Shown here: positions 26,449 through 35,770 of the stretch, one piece after another | How positions within the stretch are numbered: position 1 is the stretch's first letter | How the letters are laid out: each line of letters begins with the position of its first letter | Assembly: GCA_965205055.1 (NCBI GenBank) | Contig: OZ242030.1 | Location: 2,790,001-2,854,000, forward strand | Direction of reading: 5' to 3' | DNA length: 64,000 bases | Origin: CBDBBY01 sp965205055 | GTDB lineage: Bacteria > Pseudomonadota > Alphaproteobacteria > Rhodobacterales > Rhodobacteraceae | Made by a program: the position numbers and the translations under genes | The notes under the pieces: model-generated | Told to the model about the DNA's origin: nothing | Seen by the model: the letters and a program-made list of their open reading frames with translations, nothing else | The model's database searches: none

Positions 26449-26656
26449 TGTTCGGAATTCAGATTTCAATTCGGCGGCAATCGAACCGCGAGACGAGCAC
26501 TGCACTCATTTCTGTCGCATTGCCTGCGACTCCGCGGAGCGCTGCGCGTGAGTGCCGGACCGAGCGGCGGCAGCCGTCGGTCCGGCAAATCTCCGATCAA
26601 GACGGCCGCTTCGCTCAAGCGATCCGGCCATCGAGATTTTACTGATCGCTTCAGCC

Positions 26657-27697
26657 CTACTTCGCAGCGGCTTCGACGTTGCTCTCGTCGTAGATCGTGA
26701 ACGGTCCCATGAGAACTCGAAGCCCGCTATCGCGCGTCGGATCCTTTTCGATCGTATAATCGCCCATGCGTCCAGCGCTGAAGCTATCGCCCTCGACGCC
26801 TTCAATCTGACCGGTGGCGATCAGATAGGCCGTATAATAGGTGAGATAGCCCAGGTCCACGAAGCTCCAAAGCGCGAACTCCGGCGCGCAGCCATTCATC
26901 GTATAGCTCACCATCTCCGCCGGAAGGCCCAGACCGCTAACCTTGACATCGTCGCACAAGCCCTCGTCCTGCATGGCTTTCGCCGCCGCGGCGATTCCGA
27001 CCGACGTCGGCGCCATGATGAGTTTGAGGTCGGGATACTTGTCGACCAATGCCAACGCCTGATTGTAGCTTTTTTCCGACTGGTCGTCTCCATAAACGGT
27101 ATCGACCAGATTGAGGGACGCGTATTTATCGTCCTCAAGCGCATCCTGCATCGCCGCGATCCAAGCGTTCTGGTTCGCAGCGTCGGGAGTTGCTGAAAGC
27201 ACGGCGAAGTCGCCCTCGCCGACTATGCTCAAAGCCATGTCGGCCATGACAACGCCGATTTGATTAAAATCAACTTGAGCGATGAACACTTGCTCGCCTT
27301 CCGCACTCGGTATCGGCGAATCCCAAGTTACGACCGTCATGCCCTGGTCGCGAGCTCCCTTGGCCGCAGGAGCGATCTGGTCGCCGGCGTTGTTCGAAAT
27401 CATGATTGCGTCCTGGCCTTGCGTCGCCGCCGTGGTCACGATTTCAATTTGGCCTGCGACACTGTTCTCAGGCGTCGGTCCGATGAATTCGAGCTTCCCG
27501 GGATTCCCGAGTTCGTCGTGGGCCTCCCTGGCCCCGTTGTGCGCTTGGTCGAATACCAAGATGCCGATGAACTTGGGCAACAGAACCATGTCTGCTTCCA
27601 TGCCCTTCTCGGCCATGACCTGTCCTTGCGCCGCTAGGCCCCAGCACGTCAGCGCGACGACTGGTGCGGCCAAAGAGTAACATCTTTTCAGATACAT
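26657..27697 (-). CDS. CUT2 ABC transporter sugar-binding protein (RhaS-like)
   Basis: A 346-residue periplasmic binding protein of the CUT2 family. The signal peptide is near residues 1-29 (MYLKRCYSLAAPVVALTCWG). The mature N-terminus MVLLPKFIGILVFDQAHNGA and later AGQIEIVTTAATQGQDAIMIS and TVVTWDSP resemble rhamnose-binding RhaS. The ATG at 27697 is chosen since AGGGAG precedes it at a suitable distance; further upstream starts would bury the signal peptide. It is separated from the permease gene upstream by 373 bases, unusual for such operons. Confidence 0.86.
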   Translation of the reverse strand: MYLKRCYSLAAPVVALTCWGLAAQGQVMAEKGMEADMVLLPKFIGILVFDQAHNGAREAHDELGNPGKLEFIGPTPENSVAGQIEIVTTAATQGQDAIMISNNAGDQIAPAAKGARDQGMTVVTWDSPIPSAEGEQVFIAQVDFNQIGVVMADMALSIVGEGDFAVLSATPDAANQNAWIAAMQDALEDDKYASLNLVDTVYGDDQSEKSYNQALALVDKYPDLKLIMAPTSVGIAAAAKAMQDEGLCDDVKVSGLGLPAEMVSYTMNGCAPEFALWSFVDLGYLTYYTAYLIATGQIEGVEGDSFSAGRMGDYTIEKDPTRDSGLRVLMGPFTIYDESNVEAAAK

Positions 27698-28070
27698 AGT
27701 TATGCTCCCTAAATGATCGATACGGTTCACACGAGCCACCCACCCCTTCCGCTTGTTCATTTCGAAAGCAAAAAGCGAAGTTCGATTCAAGTGAGTCATG
27801 CTCGACTGAATGGGAGCCTATGCACATTTGCAGCGGAATGAAAAGTGCTGCAAAAAATATGAACCACACCCATGAAATGGAAATTAATTCCTTGATCAGC
27901 CGGCAAACAAGCGGTCGGTCGCTTGATGTGCGTGACTTGACGTGGCGCCGAGACGTTCAATGCCGGACGAACGCCAGCGCATGTGCAAAATTTCGGATAA
28001 ACTAATTGTGTAGCGGACGATTTTGGCTGTCGGGCGTTTGCGTTGGGCTTGGGTCAAGCCGCAGCGGGAT
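27698..28070. other. Gap inside the CUT2 transporter operon
   Basis: This 373-base stretch lies between the second permease gene and the binding-protein gene. No ORF here has a recognisable motif. Part is A+T-rich (27800-27880), so a separate promoter for the binding-protein gene is plausible, as binding proteins are often made in excess. No terminator is obvious. Confidence 0.4.
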
Positions 28071-29117
28071 TCATCCGAGCGGCCCGCGCTTCGAGGTCAA
28101 TCTGCTCAAGACATTCCGGATATTCGGAATCATTGCGGACAATATCAAAATGATGCCTATGACGCCTGTCTGAATGTGGCCCGTGATGTTGCTCAGCGCC
28201 ATGCCATTCCGCAAGCACAGCACGATGAATATCGAAAGGATCACGCCGAACATTGATCCGGTTCCGCCGAAGATGCTGACTCCGCCGAGCAGAACAATGG
28301 TGATGATATCGAGTTCGAATCCGAGCCCCATGTCGCCGCGGACGGTTCCCAACCGTGCAGCGAAAAGCACTCCTGCGACCGCCGACAGGAAACCTGAAGC
28401 CGCGAACAGCAGCATCTTGACCCGCGCCACGTCGATTCCGGAATACCGAGCGACATCCTGGCTGATGCCAATAACTCGGACCTTCCTGCCGAACCCGCTA
28501 TAGCTCAGGACGATCGCGGCAATGACGAGCAAAACGAAGAACAAAATCAGCGCGAATGGAAACGGCCCGATCAGCGGCTGCTGGCCGAGATTCTCGAACC
28601 ACTCCGGAAATGCCTTGATCGACCGGTCTTCCACAATCACTCTGGCAAGTCCTCGAAAGCCGATAAGCATGGCCAATGTGACGACGAGCGACGGCAGCCC
28701 GACCACGGTGATCCAAAATCCGTTGAATACGCCTCCAAGAACTCCGATTGCCAAGCTCAGAGCCAACGCGGCCGACATTGGAACTCCTTGCTGAACCATC
28801 CAGCCCAGCGCGCAGGCCGACAACCCCATCATCGAGGCTACCGACAGATCGATCTCGGCGTTCATGATGATGAATGCCATGATCAGAACGACAATGACTT
28901 TCTCGATGGAAAGCATGAACAGGTTGATCAAGTTGCCGGCGCTGAGAAACGACTCCGAATTGTAAATGTTGAGTCCGACGACGCAGACCAGCAGGAACGC
29001 AAGAAACCCCTCCCAGCTCAGCAAGCTTGAGCCGAGAGCGGACATGTTGCGGCGGACCGGCCGCACCGAGCCCGCGCCTGCCGAAGAACCCGAATTTTCT
29101 TCGGATGCCCCGGTCAT
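28071..29117 (-). CDS. CUT2 sugar ABC transporter permease (RhaQ/RbsC type)
   Basis: A 348-residue permease with about eight to ten hydrophobic segments. Family landmarks include IIMNAEIDLSVASMMGLSA, VVGLPSLVVTLAMLIGFRG, VRVIGISQDVARYSGIDV and VLLGGVSIFGGTGS. It overlaps the preceding permease gene by four bases. CUT2 importers often have two different permeases when both are encoded, as in the rhamnose system. Confidence 0.9.
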   Translation of the reverse strand: MTGASEENSGSSAGAGSVRPVRRNMSALGSSLLSWEGFLAFLLVCVVGLNIYNSESFLSAGNLINLFMLSIEKVIVVLIMAFIIMNAEIDLSVASMMGLSACALGWMVQQGVPMSAALALSLAIGVLGGVFNGFWITVVGLPSLVVTLAMLIGFRGLARVIVEDRSIKAFPEWFENLGQQPLIGPFPFALILFFVLLVIAAIVLSYSGFGRKVRVIGISQDVARYSGIDVARVKMLLFAASGFLSAVAGVLFAARLGTVRGDMGLGFELDIITIVLLGGVSIFGGTGSMFGVILSIFIVLCLRNGMALSNITGHIQTGVIGIILILSAMIPNIRNVLSRLTSKRGPLG

Positions 29118-30112
29118 GAGCCGCGCCTGCGCTTCATCAGCACTCTGTCGATCGCCACTGCGGCCAATATCAGCATTCCAAGCAAGGCGTCGCGAAGGAA
29201 TTCGCTGATCTGCAGAGAACGAATCAGGCTGTTCTCAAGAAGGTCTATCAAGCTGGCCCCGAGCACCGCGCCGAGAATGCTGCCGGAGCCGCCGAATATG
29301 TTGATGCCTCCGACAACGACGGCGGCAACCGACTTGAGCTCGAAGCCCAAGCCGGCAACGACCGTGATGTTGCCGAATCGGGCCAAGAACAGGAAGCCGG
29401 TGAGTCCCGCCAGCGCGCCGCAAAGGACGAACGCGGTGAACACCAGCCGCTTGATCGGAAATCCGGCATTGTGAGCGGCTTCCGGACTGGAGCCGATCGC
29501 ATAAAGCCGCCTGCCGAACGAAGTATAGCGCATCAGCAATTGAAACAGCACCGCGACGACAAGCATCACGACGACTACGGCGCGCAAGTGCAGACGCTCG
29601 AAACTAAGTACGTTCAGCCTCGGCAAATCCAACAGCCATTGCGGAAGATTCACGGTCAGGATCGTCTGCGCGTCCGAGTATTCGACAAGCAGCGTGCGGA
29701 ATATCGCCAGAGTTCCCAACGTGACTATGATCGCGGGAATCCTGCAGAAAGCCACGAGAAATCCATTCACCGCGCCGAGACCCGCGCCGACGCCGACGGC
29801 CATCAAGACGGCCATGAGCGGAGCGATCTCGTTGTTGAGCGAAAGCTGTTGGCCCACGAAGTACGCGGTGAACCCGACAATCGATCCGACGGACAGATCA
29901 ATGTTTCGGGTCAGCACGACCAAGGTCTGACCTATCGCCAGAATTGCAAGAATGGCGACGCTTGTTGAAACGCGGTTGAACAGCCTCGCGCTGAGATAGT
30001 TTTCTATGAACAGCGAAAAACCGAACAGAACGAGCACTATGATCAGGACAAGGACGCCCTCCCGCCGCGTTTCGTGTCGAAGATGAACGCGGCGCTTCAC
30101 GACGCTATTCAC
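29114..30112 (-). CDS. CUT2 sugar ABC transporter permease (RhaP/RbsC type)
   Basis: A 332-residue permease. Landmarks are LTRNIDLSVGSIVGFTAYFV, CRIPAIIVTLGTLAIFRTL, LYAIGSSPEAAHNAGFPI and VVGGINIFGGSGSILG. It overlaps both neighbours by four bases, giving a tight ATPase-permease-permease order, transcribed leftward. Confidence 0.9.
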   Translation of the reverse strand: MNSVVKRRVHLRHETRREGVLVLIIVLVLFGFSLFIENYLSARLFNRVSTSVAILAILAIGQTLVVLTRNIDLSVGSIVGFTAYFVGQQLSLNNEIAPLMAVLMAVGVGAGLGAVNGFLVAFCRIPAIIVTLGTLAIFRTLLVEYSDAQTILTVNLPQWLLDLPRLNVLSFERLHLRAVVVVMLVVAVLFQLLMRYTSFGRRLYAIGSSPEAAHNAGFPIKRLVFTAFVLCGALAGLTGFLFLARFGNITVVAGLGFELKSVAAVVVGGINIFGGSGSILGAVLGASLIDLLENSLIRSLQISEFLRDALLGMLILAAVAIDRVLMKRRRGS

Positions 30113-31692
30113 GCAACGTTCCCGATCGCGGCGGATTCACGCGCGGCATCCGCATTGCCTGTCGCAAGCGACATCACCGCCTCCTGCGTAGCGCTTTCCC
30201 GATCCAGCACTCCCATCTGCCTGCCTTCGCGCATTACAAGGACTCGGTCGCTCATCGCCAAGACTTCGGGAAGGTCCGACGAAACCAGCAGTATCGCCAT
30301 GCCCTCCGCTGCAAGCTCCCGGATGATGGTGTGAATTTCCGCCTTGGCCCCGACGTCTATGCCCCGCGTCGGCTCATCAAGCAGGAACACTTTGGGACGC
30401 GTGTTCAGCCATTTCCCGAACATCACTTTCTGCTGGTTGCCGCCGGAAAGCATTCCGACCATGTGCATCGGCGAAGGCGCCTTGATCTGCAACTGCCGAC
30501 GATACGCTTCAGCGGCACTGTATTCCTGAGACCGGCTGATCAGGCCGAATCGATTCAAGTATTTGCGCAAGACCGGCAGAGTGAGGTTCGCTGCGATGGA
30601 TAACGGCATGGCAAGACCGAACTTCCGCCGATCTTCGGTCATGTAGGCAATTCCGAGCTGCTGCGCAGCGCGCGACGACGCGATGGCAACTTTTTGCCCG
30701 TTGATCTCGATCTCGCCGGAATCAGCCGGCTCAATTCCGAACAGAGCGAGAGCTACGTCGGTGCGGCGCGACCCCACAAGGCCTGCAAAACCCAGAACTT
30801 CGCCCGCGCGCAGTTCGAAATCAATCCCGGAAAACGCTCCTACCCGACCGAGCCCGCTAACGCGGCAGACGACATCGCCGCCGATGCGCGTGGGTCCATG
30901 GCGATAGTATTGGTCGACATCGCGTCCCACCATGTCTCGGATAAGCAGGTCGCGCGTCACTTCGGCCACCGGTCTAGTCGATATATGCTCGCCGTCTCGA
31001 AGAACTGAAATCCGATCCGCGATTTCGAACACCTCCTCCAGCCGGTGGCTGATGAAGAGCACTGCGACGCCCCTGTCCCGCAGCTGGCAGGCCGTTCGGA
31101 AAAGTTGCTCGACCTCGTGGTTCGAAAGCGACGCGGTGGGCTCGTCCATGATCAGAACCTTGACATCGAGCGAAATCGCCTTCGCGATTTCGACCGCCTG
31201 CTGCGCCGCCAAGGTGAGCCCTTGCGCAGCCGCCCGGACATCGAGCTGCACGCCCAGATCGGCCAGTATCCTTTCGGCCTCATCGTGCATGTGCTTCCAG
31301 CGGACGAACTGCCCTTGATTGCGATGAGTGATGAAAATATTTTCGGCCACATCCAGATCAGGGAAGACCAGCGGCTCCTGATAGATCGCGGCGATCCCGC
31401 ACGCCTGCGCATGCTGCGCGTCCGACAAATGGGCGACCGATCCGGAAATCCGGATTTCTCCTTCATCCGCCTGTTCGATTCCGGTGATGATCTTGATCAG
31501 AGTGGATTTGCCCGCGCCGTTCTCGCCAACCAGGGCGTGGATTTCGCCGGGACGCAGATCAAGCGAGACCTTGTTCAACGCTTGGGTCATGTCGAAACGC
31601 TTGGAAAGCTCGCGCACCTGAAGCACGGGAACGTCGGCGTTTTCCGAATTTCCGTCTCCGGCCTGACCGCCGGCTTCGCGCATCGAGTTCAT
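30109..31692 (-). CDS. CUT2 sugar ABC transporter ATPase with two nucleotide-binding domains (RhaT/RbsA type)
   Basis: A 527-residue double ATPase. The first domain has Walker A GENGAGKST near residue 58, a weak signature (LTLAAQQAVEIAKA) and Walker B VLIMDEPTA. The second lacks a canonical Walker A (FAGLVGSRRTDVALALFG), as is normal for CUT2 ATPases, but keeps LSGGNQQKVMFGKWL and VFLLDEPTRGIDVGAK. The ATG at 31692 is chosen from several closely spaced starts (31683 is an alternative) after a weak GCGGA. It is the first gene of the transporter unit. Confidence 0.88.
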   Translation of the reverse strand: MNSMREAGGQAGDGNSENADVPVLQVRELSKRFDMTQALNKVSLDLRPGEIHALVGENGAGKSTLIKIITGIEQADEGEIRISGSVAHLSDAQHAQACGIAAIYQEPLVFPDLDVAENIFITHRNQGQFVRWKHMHDEAERILADLGVQLDVRAAAQGLTLAAQQAVEIAKAISLDVKVLIMDEPTASLSNHEVEQLFRTACQLRDRGVAVLFISHRLEEVFEIADRISVLRDGEHISTRPVAEVTRDLLIRDMVGRDVDQYYRHGPTRIGGDVVCRVSGLGRVGAFSGIDFELRAGEVLGFAGLVGSRRTDVALALFGIEPADSGEIEINGQKVAIASSRAAQQLGIAYMTEDRRKFGLAMPLSIAANLTLPVLRKYLNRFGLISRSQEYSAAEAYRRQLQIKAPSPMHMVGMLSGGNQQKVMFGKWLNTRPKVFLLDEPTRGIDVGAKAEIHTIIRELAAEGMAILLVSSDLPEVLAMSDRVLVMREGRQMGVLDRESATQEAVMSLATGNADAARESAAIGNVA

Positions 31693-32062
31693 TCCGCTAG
31701 GCCGAATCTGGAACGGTAAATTCAAAAAAGCGCGTCATTCGGAACCGGAAGGTGCATTCATTGGTGGCGATTAGTATTCCGCCCTTGGATACCTGTCAAA
31801 CGAAGTTCGCATTCTCGGAAGCCCGCCCGGTCGAAGGTTCTGAATCGCGAAAACCGATCAGGTTGCTTCAAGACCTGTTGGACCGGATTGAGATCAAGGC
31901 ATCAGGCAAGAAAGGGAGCGAGGCACCCGATGTGCAGAATGCCTCGCGCACGGCGGCGGTTTTGGCACGCGGGCTCGTCCATTGCGACGAATTCAGCTGG
32001 CTTGAGCGACGGGATCTGAACTTTCGGCATGGTCCAGAAACTTGGCGCCGTCGATTCCAGCT
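31693..32062. other. Likely promoter region of the CUT2 operon
   Basis: This is 370 bases between the isomerase gene and the ATPase gene, all genes reading leftward. No gene is seen. It probably carries the promoter for the transporter unit, but I found no clear -35/-10 pair or palindrome. Confidence 0.35.
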
Positions 32063-32923
32063 TCAGCAGTGCCTTCGAAACCGCTCGACGCATGCATCCA
32101 AGACTTCGCCCGGTTCCCGCCTCCACCAATTCTCAGCGGAAAACACTTCCACCTCGCAAAGGCCGTCGTAGCCTGCGTCTTCCACTGCGCGGCGGATGCC
32201 TTTCAGGTCCGCGACCCCGTCGCCCATCATGCCGCGGTCAAGCAAAACATCCTTGGATTCCGCGAGCCAATCGCAGACATGGTATCCCAGAATCATGTTT
32301 TTCCCTGCGCGCTTGAGCTCAGAACCCAGCGAAGTGTCCCACCAGACGTGGTACACATCAACCGCGACACCGACATTCGGTTCGTTTATGCTTTTGCAAA
32401 TGTCGATCGCATCCCGAACGGTGACCAGGCACGACCGGTCGCCGGCGTAAACGGGATGCAAAGGCTCCAGAGCGAGCATCACAGCGCGCTCCGCCGCATA
32501 CGGCGCGGCCTCGCCAACCAATGCCTCGACGCGCTTCAGGCTTTCGGAAACGCCGACCGTTCCCGGAATTATGCCGCCTGCGACCACCGTGACCGACCTT
32601 GCGCCCAGTTCCGCGGCCATGTCGATTGAAGCGTGGAAATCATCCATTACCTTTTCACGGGTGGGAGGCGCCAATGCGCCAACCAGAAACGGCGCTCTGC
32701 AGAGTCCTTGAACCTTCATGCCCGCCGCTCGAACCCTTGCCCCGATCATGTGTCCGCGCGTCTTGATCTCTCTGCGCCAAAAAACGATGCCGCCGAAGCC
32801 TCGTTCGGCGCAAGCGTCGACGACTTGTTCGGGCGGCCAGCCTGCGCCCCGGCCGTCCATCATGTGGCCCAGCGTCGCCGTGTTCAACGCAATGGCCGAA
32901 TGGTCTGCAGAAAAATCCCGCAT
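32063..32923 (-). CDS. Sugar phosphate isomerase/epimerase family protein (xylose-isomerase-like TIM barrel)
   Basis: A 286-residue TIM-barrel protein of the AP-endonuclease-2/xylose-isomerase-like family. Metal-site segments are visible: MLALEPLHP (Glu), VGVAVDVYHVWWD (Asp-x-x-His), ILGYHVCDW (His) and GLCEVEVFS (Glu). It lies six bases after the DUF993 gene on the same strand; this pairing, often together with a Gfo/Idh gene, is one I recall from other bacteria. The substrate is unknown, probably a keto-sugar or inositol-like compound. Confidence 0.83.
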   Translation of the reverse strand: MRDFSADHSAIALNTATLGHMMDGRGAGWPPEQVVDACAERGFGGIVFWRREIKTRGHMIGARVRAAGMKVQGLCRAPFLVGALAPPTREKVMDDFHASIDMAAELGARSVTVVAGGIIPGTVGVSESLKRVEALVGEAAPYAAERAVMLALEPLHPVYAGDRSCLVTVRDAIDICKSINEPNVGVAVDVYHVWWDTSLGSELKRAGKNMILGYHVCDWLAESKDVLLDRGMMGDGVADLKGIRRAVEDAGYDGLCEVEVFSAENWWRREPGEVLDACVERFRRHC

Positions 32924-32929
32924 CGCAAA

Positions 32930-34078
32930 TCAGACTCCGTAGGTTCGAAGGAACGCGCGCATCCGGTCGACCGCCAAGCCGGGATCCCGAAGAAGGCCGC
33001 TTCGGTCGGCCAGCTTGAAGACTTCGACCAGATGGGGCAGCGGCCGCATCGATTGCGCGCCGCCGAGCATCGCGAAGTGGTCTTGAAACCCGTTGAGCCA
33101 GGCCAGAAAAACCACGCCGGTCTTGTAGAACATTGTCGGCGCGCGGAAGATCAGCCGGGCAAGCGGCACCGTCGGGTCAAGCGTCGAGCGGAAAGCTTTC
33201 GCATCGCCTTCGCCCAGCCGTGATATCGCTGCAGCGGCCGCGGTAGCGATCGGGTCGAATATGCCCAGCAAGGCGTCCGAATGTCCTTGATCGTCGCCTT
33301 CGATCAACTCCGGATAATTGAAATCATCGCCGGTGTACATCCTGACTCCGCTCGGCAGCCGGCGGCGCATTTCGATTTCCCTGTCCTTGTCGAGCAAAGA
33401 CATTTTGATGCCATCCACCTTCGTCGCGTTTTCGGAAATGATGCCGAGCACCGTTTCCATCGCGCCGGCAATATCGTCCGAGCCCCAATACCCCTTGAGC
33501 GCAGGATCGAACATGTCGCCGAGCCAATGCAGAATGACAGGTTCGTCGCAGGACTCAAGAACCTCGCGGTATATCGCCGAGTAGTCGTCGGGAGACGACG
33601 CAACCTTCGCCAATGACCTGCTGGCCATCAGGATGATGCGGCCTCCGATCCGCTGGATTGCTTCGACCTGCTCGCTATAGGCGCGACGGACGTCATCCAG
33701 AGATCGGGCATCGGCCGTTTCGAGCTGATCGGTGCCGCAGCCGTTGAACACAAGCGCGTCCGGAAGCTCTTCCCGAGTCCGTCGAATGAGTTCCCTCGCG
33801 CCGGGCCAGTCAAGCCCCATGCCGCGCTGGGCCGTGTCCATCGCCTCCGCGACCCCGAGCCCCAGGCCAGCCAAATGCCGGCGGAAAGCGAGAGTCGCGT
33901 CCCAGTCGATCACAGCCGGACCGGTCGGGTCGCATTCCGAAAACGGATCGGCCACGACATGCGCGGCGGCGAACGCTGTCCTCGCCGGGTCGCTCGGCAG
34001 AGAGACAGGCTCCAACGGCGTTCCGACGAGTTCGTATTCGCTCAGCGCACCCGATGAATCTGGAAACTTGATTTTCAT
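32930..34078 (-). CDS. DUF993 / dihydrodipicolinate-synthase-like family protein
   Basis: A 382-residue protein. The sequence (FNGCGTDQLE, GRIILMASRSLA, VILHWLGDMFDPALKGYWG, VDGIKMSLLD and MYTGDDFNYPEL) matches what I know as the DUF993 family, a divergent DHDPS-like (class I aldolase) barrel. A lysine in GIKMSLLD sits where DapA-type enzymes have their Schiff-base lysine; assigning it is inference. It starts the two-gene unit with the TIM-barrel isomerase. The family has no established reaction that I know of, so a retro-aldol step on a sugar acid is only a proposal. Confidence 0.75.
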   Translation of the reverse strand: MKIKFPDSSGALSEYELVGTPLEPVSLPSDPARTAFAAAHVVADPFSECDPTGPAVIDWDATLAFRRHLAGLGLGVAEAMDTAQRGMGLDWPGARELIRRTREELPDALVFNGCGTDQLETADARSLDDVRRAYSEQVEAIQRIGGRIILMASRSLAKVASSPDDYSAIYREVLESCDEPVILHWLGDMFDPALKGYWGSDDIAGAMETVLGIISENATKVDGIKMSLLDKDREIEMRRRLPSGVRMYTGDDFNYPELIEGDDQGHSDALLGIFDPIATAAAAAISRLGEGDAKAFRSTLDPTVPLARLIFRAPTMFYKTGVVFLAWLNGFQDHFAMLGGAQSMRPLPHLVEVFKLADRSGLLRDPGLAVDRMRAFLRTYGV

Positions 34079-34298
34079 GCGTTGGTCTCGAACCTGCGGA
34101 CGCCTCTTCTAGAGCGAATAGTCCTCTGAAGAAAGCACGGCCTGATGATCAAGGGCGGAGAGAACTCCTTCGGCATTGCGGAATCCGAACTGCGTCAAGG
34201 CGGCAATGAAAATCCCAACCCGATTCACGCCCAAAGAATTGCGCTCTGGAACAAAGCGCGGTTTTGCACGATCCGCAGTGGTTTCGTCGCGACTCGAC

Positions 34299-35444
34299 TC
34301 ACGGCGCCGCGCCGTGCTTCAACAATTCGCGGGCGATGATCATCCGCTGGATCTGGTTGGTTCCTTCGTAGATTTGCGTGATTTTGGCGTCTCGATAAAG
34401 CCGCTCCACCTCGAAGCCGCGAATGTATCCGCTTCCGCCGAAAACCTGCACGGCATCCGCGGTTCGCGCGACCGCCGTATCTCCCGCGAAGCATTTTGCG
34501 ATCGAACACGCCTTCGTCGCCGCCGCGCCGCTGTCGATCTTCGTCGCGGCGCTGTGCACCAGCAGCCGCGCCGCCTCGATGTCCTTGGCCATATCGGCCA
34601 GCAACCATTGCACCCCTTGGAACTCGCTGATCGACTTTCCGAATTGCTTCCGCTCCCGGGCGTATTCCAAAGCCGCTTCCAATCCGGCCTGCGCGATTCC
34701 GACAGCGAGCGCGGCGATTCCGACGCGGCCCTTGTCAAGAACGCTCATCATGATGTGGAAGCCGCGCCCCTCCTCGGCGAGCAGCGCTTCGGGCGGCAGC
34801 CGCACGTCCGCAAATCTCAACGCGCCGACCTGGCTCGCCCGCTGGCCCATCTTGTGTTCTTTGGGACCTCGCTCCACGCCTTTCGCATGCAGGTCGACGA
34901 TGAAAATGCTCATCCCGCGATGGCCGGCATCGACGTCCGTCTTGGCGAGCACGAAACCGACATCCGCGACGGGCGCGTTGTGAATCCAAAGCTTTTCGCC
35001 GTTCAATCTCCATCCGTCGCCGTCGCGGGACGCGACCGTGCGGATACCCGACACGTCCGTGCCTGCCTCCGCCTCCGTGATGCAGTACGCCACGAACTTT
35101 TCGGCGCGCATCGCCGGGCCGAGCCACCGGTCCCTTTGCAGGTCCGTGCCGTGCCGAACCAGCAGCGTCGAGATCAGCTCCACCAGCCCGCACTGGTCCG
35201 CCACGGAAGAATAACCGCGCGACAGCTCTTCCATGACAAGAGCATAGGTCAGGGTGTCGAAACCCGGACCGCCAAGCTCTTCCGGAACGCCGATCCCGAA
35301 CAAGCCCAACCGGCCCATCTGCGAATAAATCTCTTGCGGAAATCGCTCGTCGCGATCCAATTCCTCGGCCGCCGGCCGGATGATTTCGTCGGCGAATTGC
35401 CGCGCCATCATCCGGACTTGACACTGCTCTTCATTCACATACAT
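34299..35444 (-). CDS. Acyl-CoA dehydrogenase
   Basis: A 381-residue FAD-dependent acyl-CoA dehydrogenase of normal length. The catalytic base is E360 in ITQIYEGTNQIQR; FAD/substrate segments include AYCITEAEAGTDVSG, KLWIHNAPVADV and DAVQVFGGSGYIRGFEVERLYRDAK in sequence. It reads away from the aldo/keto reductase gene. A palindromic operator shared with the GMC oxidoreductase gene lies 12 bases before its start codon, so it is probably under TetR-type control. The chain length or branched-chain specificity cannot be told. Confidence 0.9.
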   Translation of the reverse strand: MYVNEEQCQVRMMARQFADEIIRPAAEELDRDERFPQEIYSQMGRLGLFGIGVPEELGGPGFDTLTYALVMEELSRGYSSVADQCGLVELISTLLVRHGTDLQRDRWLGPAMRAEKFVAYCITEAEAGTDVSGIRTVASRDGDGWRLNGEKLWIHNAPVADVGFVLAKTDVDAGHRGMSIFIVDLHAKGVERGPKEHKMGQRASQVGALRFADVRLPPEALLAEEGRGFHIMMSVLDKGRVGIAALAVGIAQAGLEAALEYARERKQFGKSISEFQGVQWLLADMAKDIEAARLLVHSAATKIDSGAAATKACSIAKCFAGDTAVARTADAVQVFGGSGYIRGFEVERLYRDAKITQIYEGTNQIQRMIIARELLKHGAAP

Positions 35445-35770
35445 GGAACCTGCCTGGTAACCACACGGTTACTTATAATTGAGGCGTCCGGGGTGGTCAA
35501 TGTCGCATGTCCGAATTCCGAACCTGCATGTCTTTGAGTCTCCGCCTTCGCGGCGGCGTGGAGACCCGTCGGAGAGCCGCCGGATTTGGAACCTGAAGGA
35601 TGCGTTCGCTCGCGCCATGCCCGGTCGCCCGCGAAGTTCGGTCCGAATTCGATGCGCCAGGAGCCTGCCGCCCCGTCGTCCATGCCAAACCGGGCAATGC
35701 GTTGCAACGACCCGAATTCGAAAATAAACAATCTTTCGCGCCATGTGCGCCACAAGCGGAGAAAGTGAAG
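35445..35770. other. Divergent promoter region, acyl-CoA dehydrogenase / aldo-keto reductase
   Basis: This 326-base region separates divergent genes. Near the acyl-CoA dehydrogenase end it has the GTAACC/GGTTAC palindrome annotated separately. The rest shows only chance ORFs. The frame of the aldo/keto reductase is open leftward to 35600, but nothing there looks coding. Confidence 0.5.
35457..35472. promoter_or_regulatory. Candidate TetR-type operator (GTAACC-N4-GGTTAC)
   Basis: A perfect 6-bp inverted repeat with a 4-bp spacer lies 12 bases before the acyl-CoA dehydrogenase ATG. The core TAACCAYMCRGTTAC recurs at 45174-45188, before the GMC oxidoreductase gene next to a TetR gene. The flank TTATAAT here and TTACAAT there is also alike. 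Confidence 0.6.
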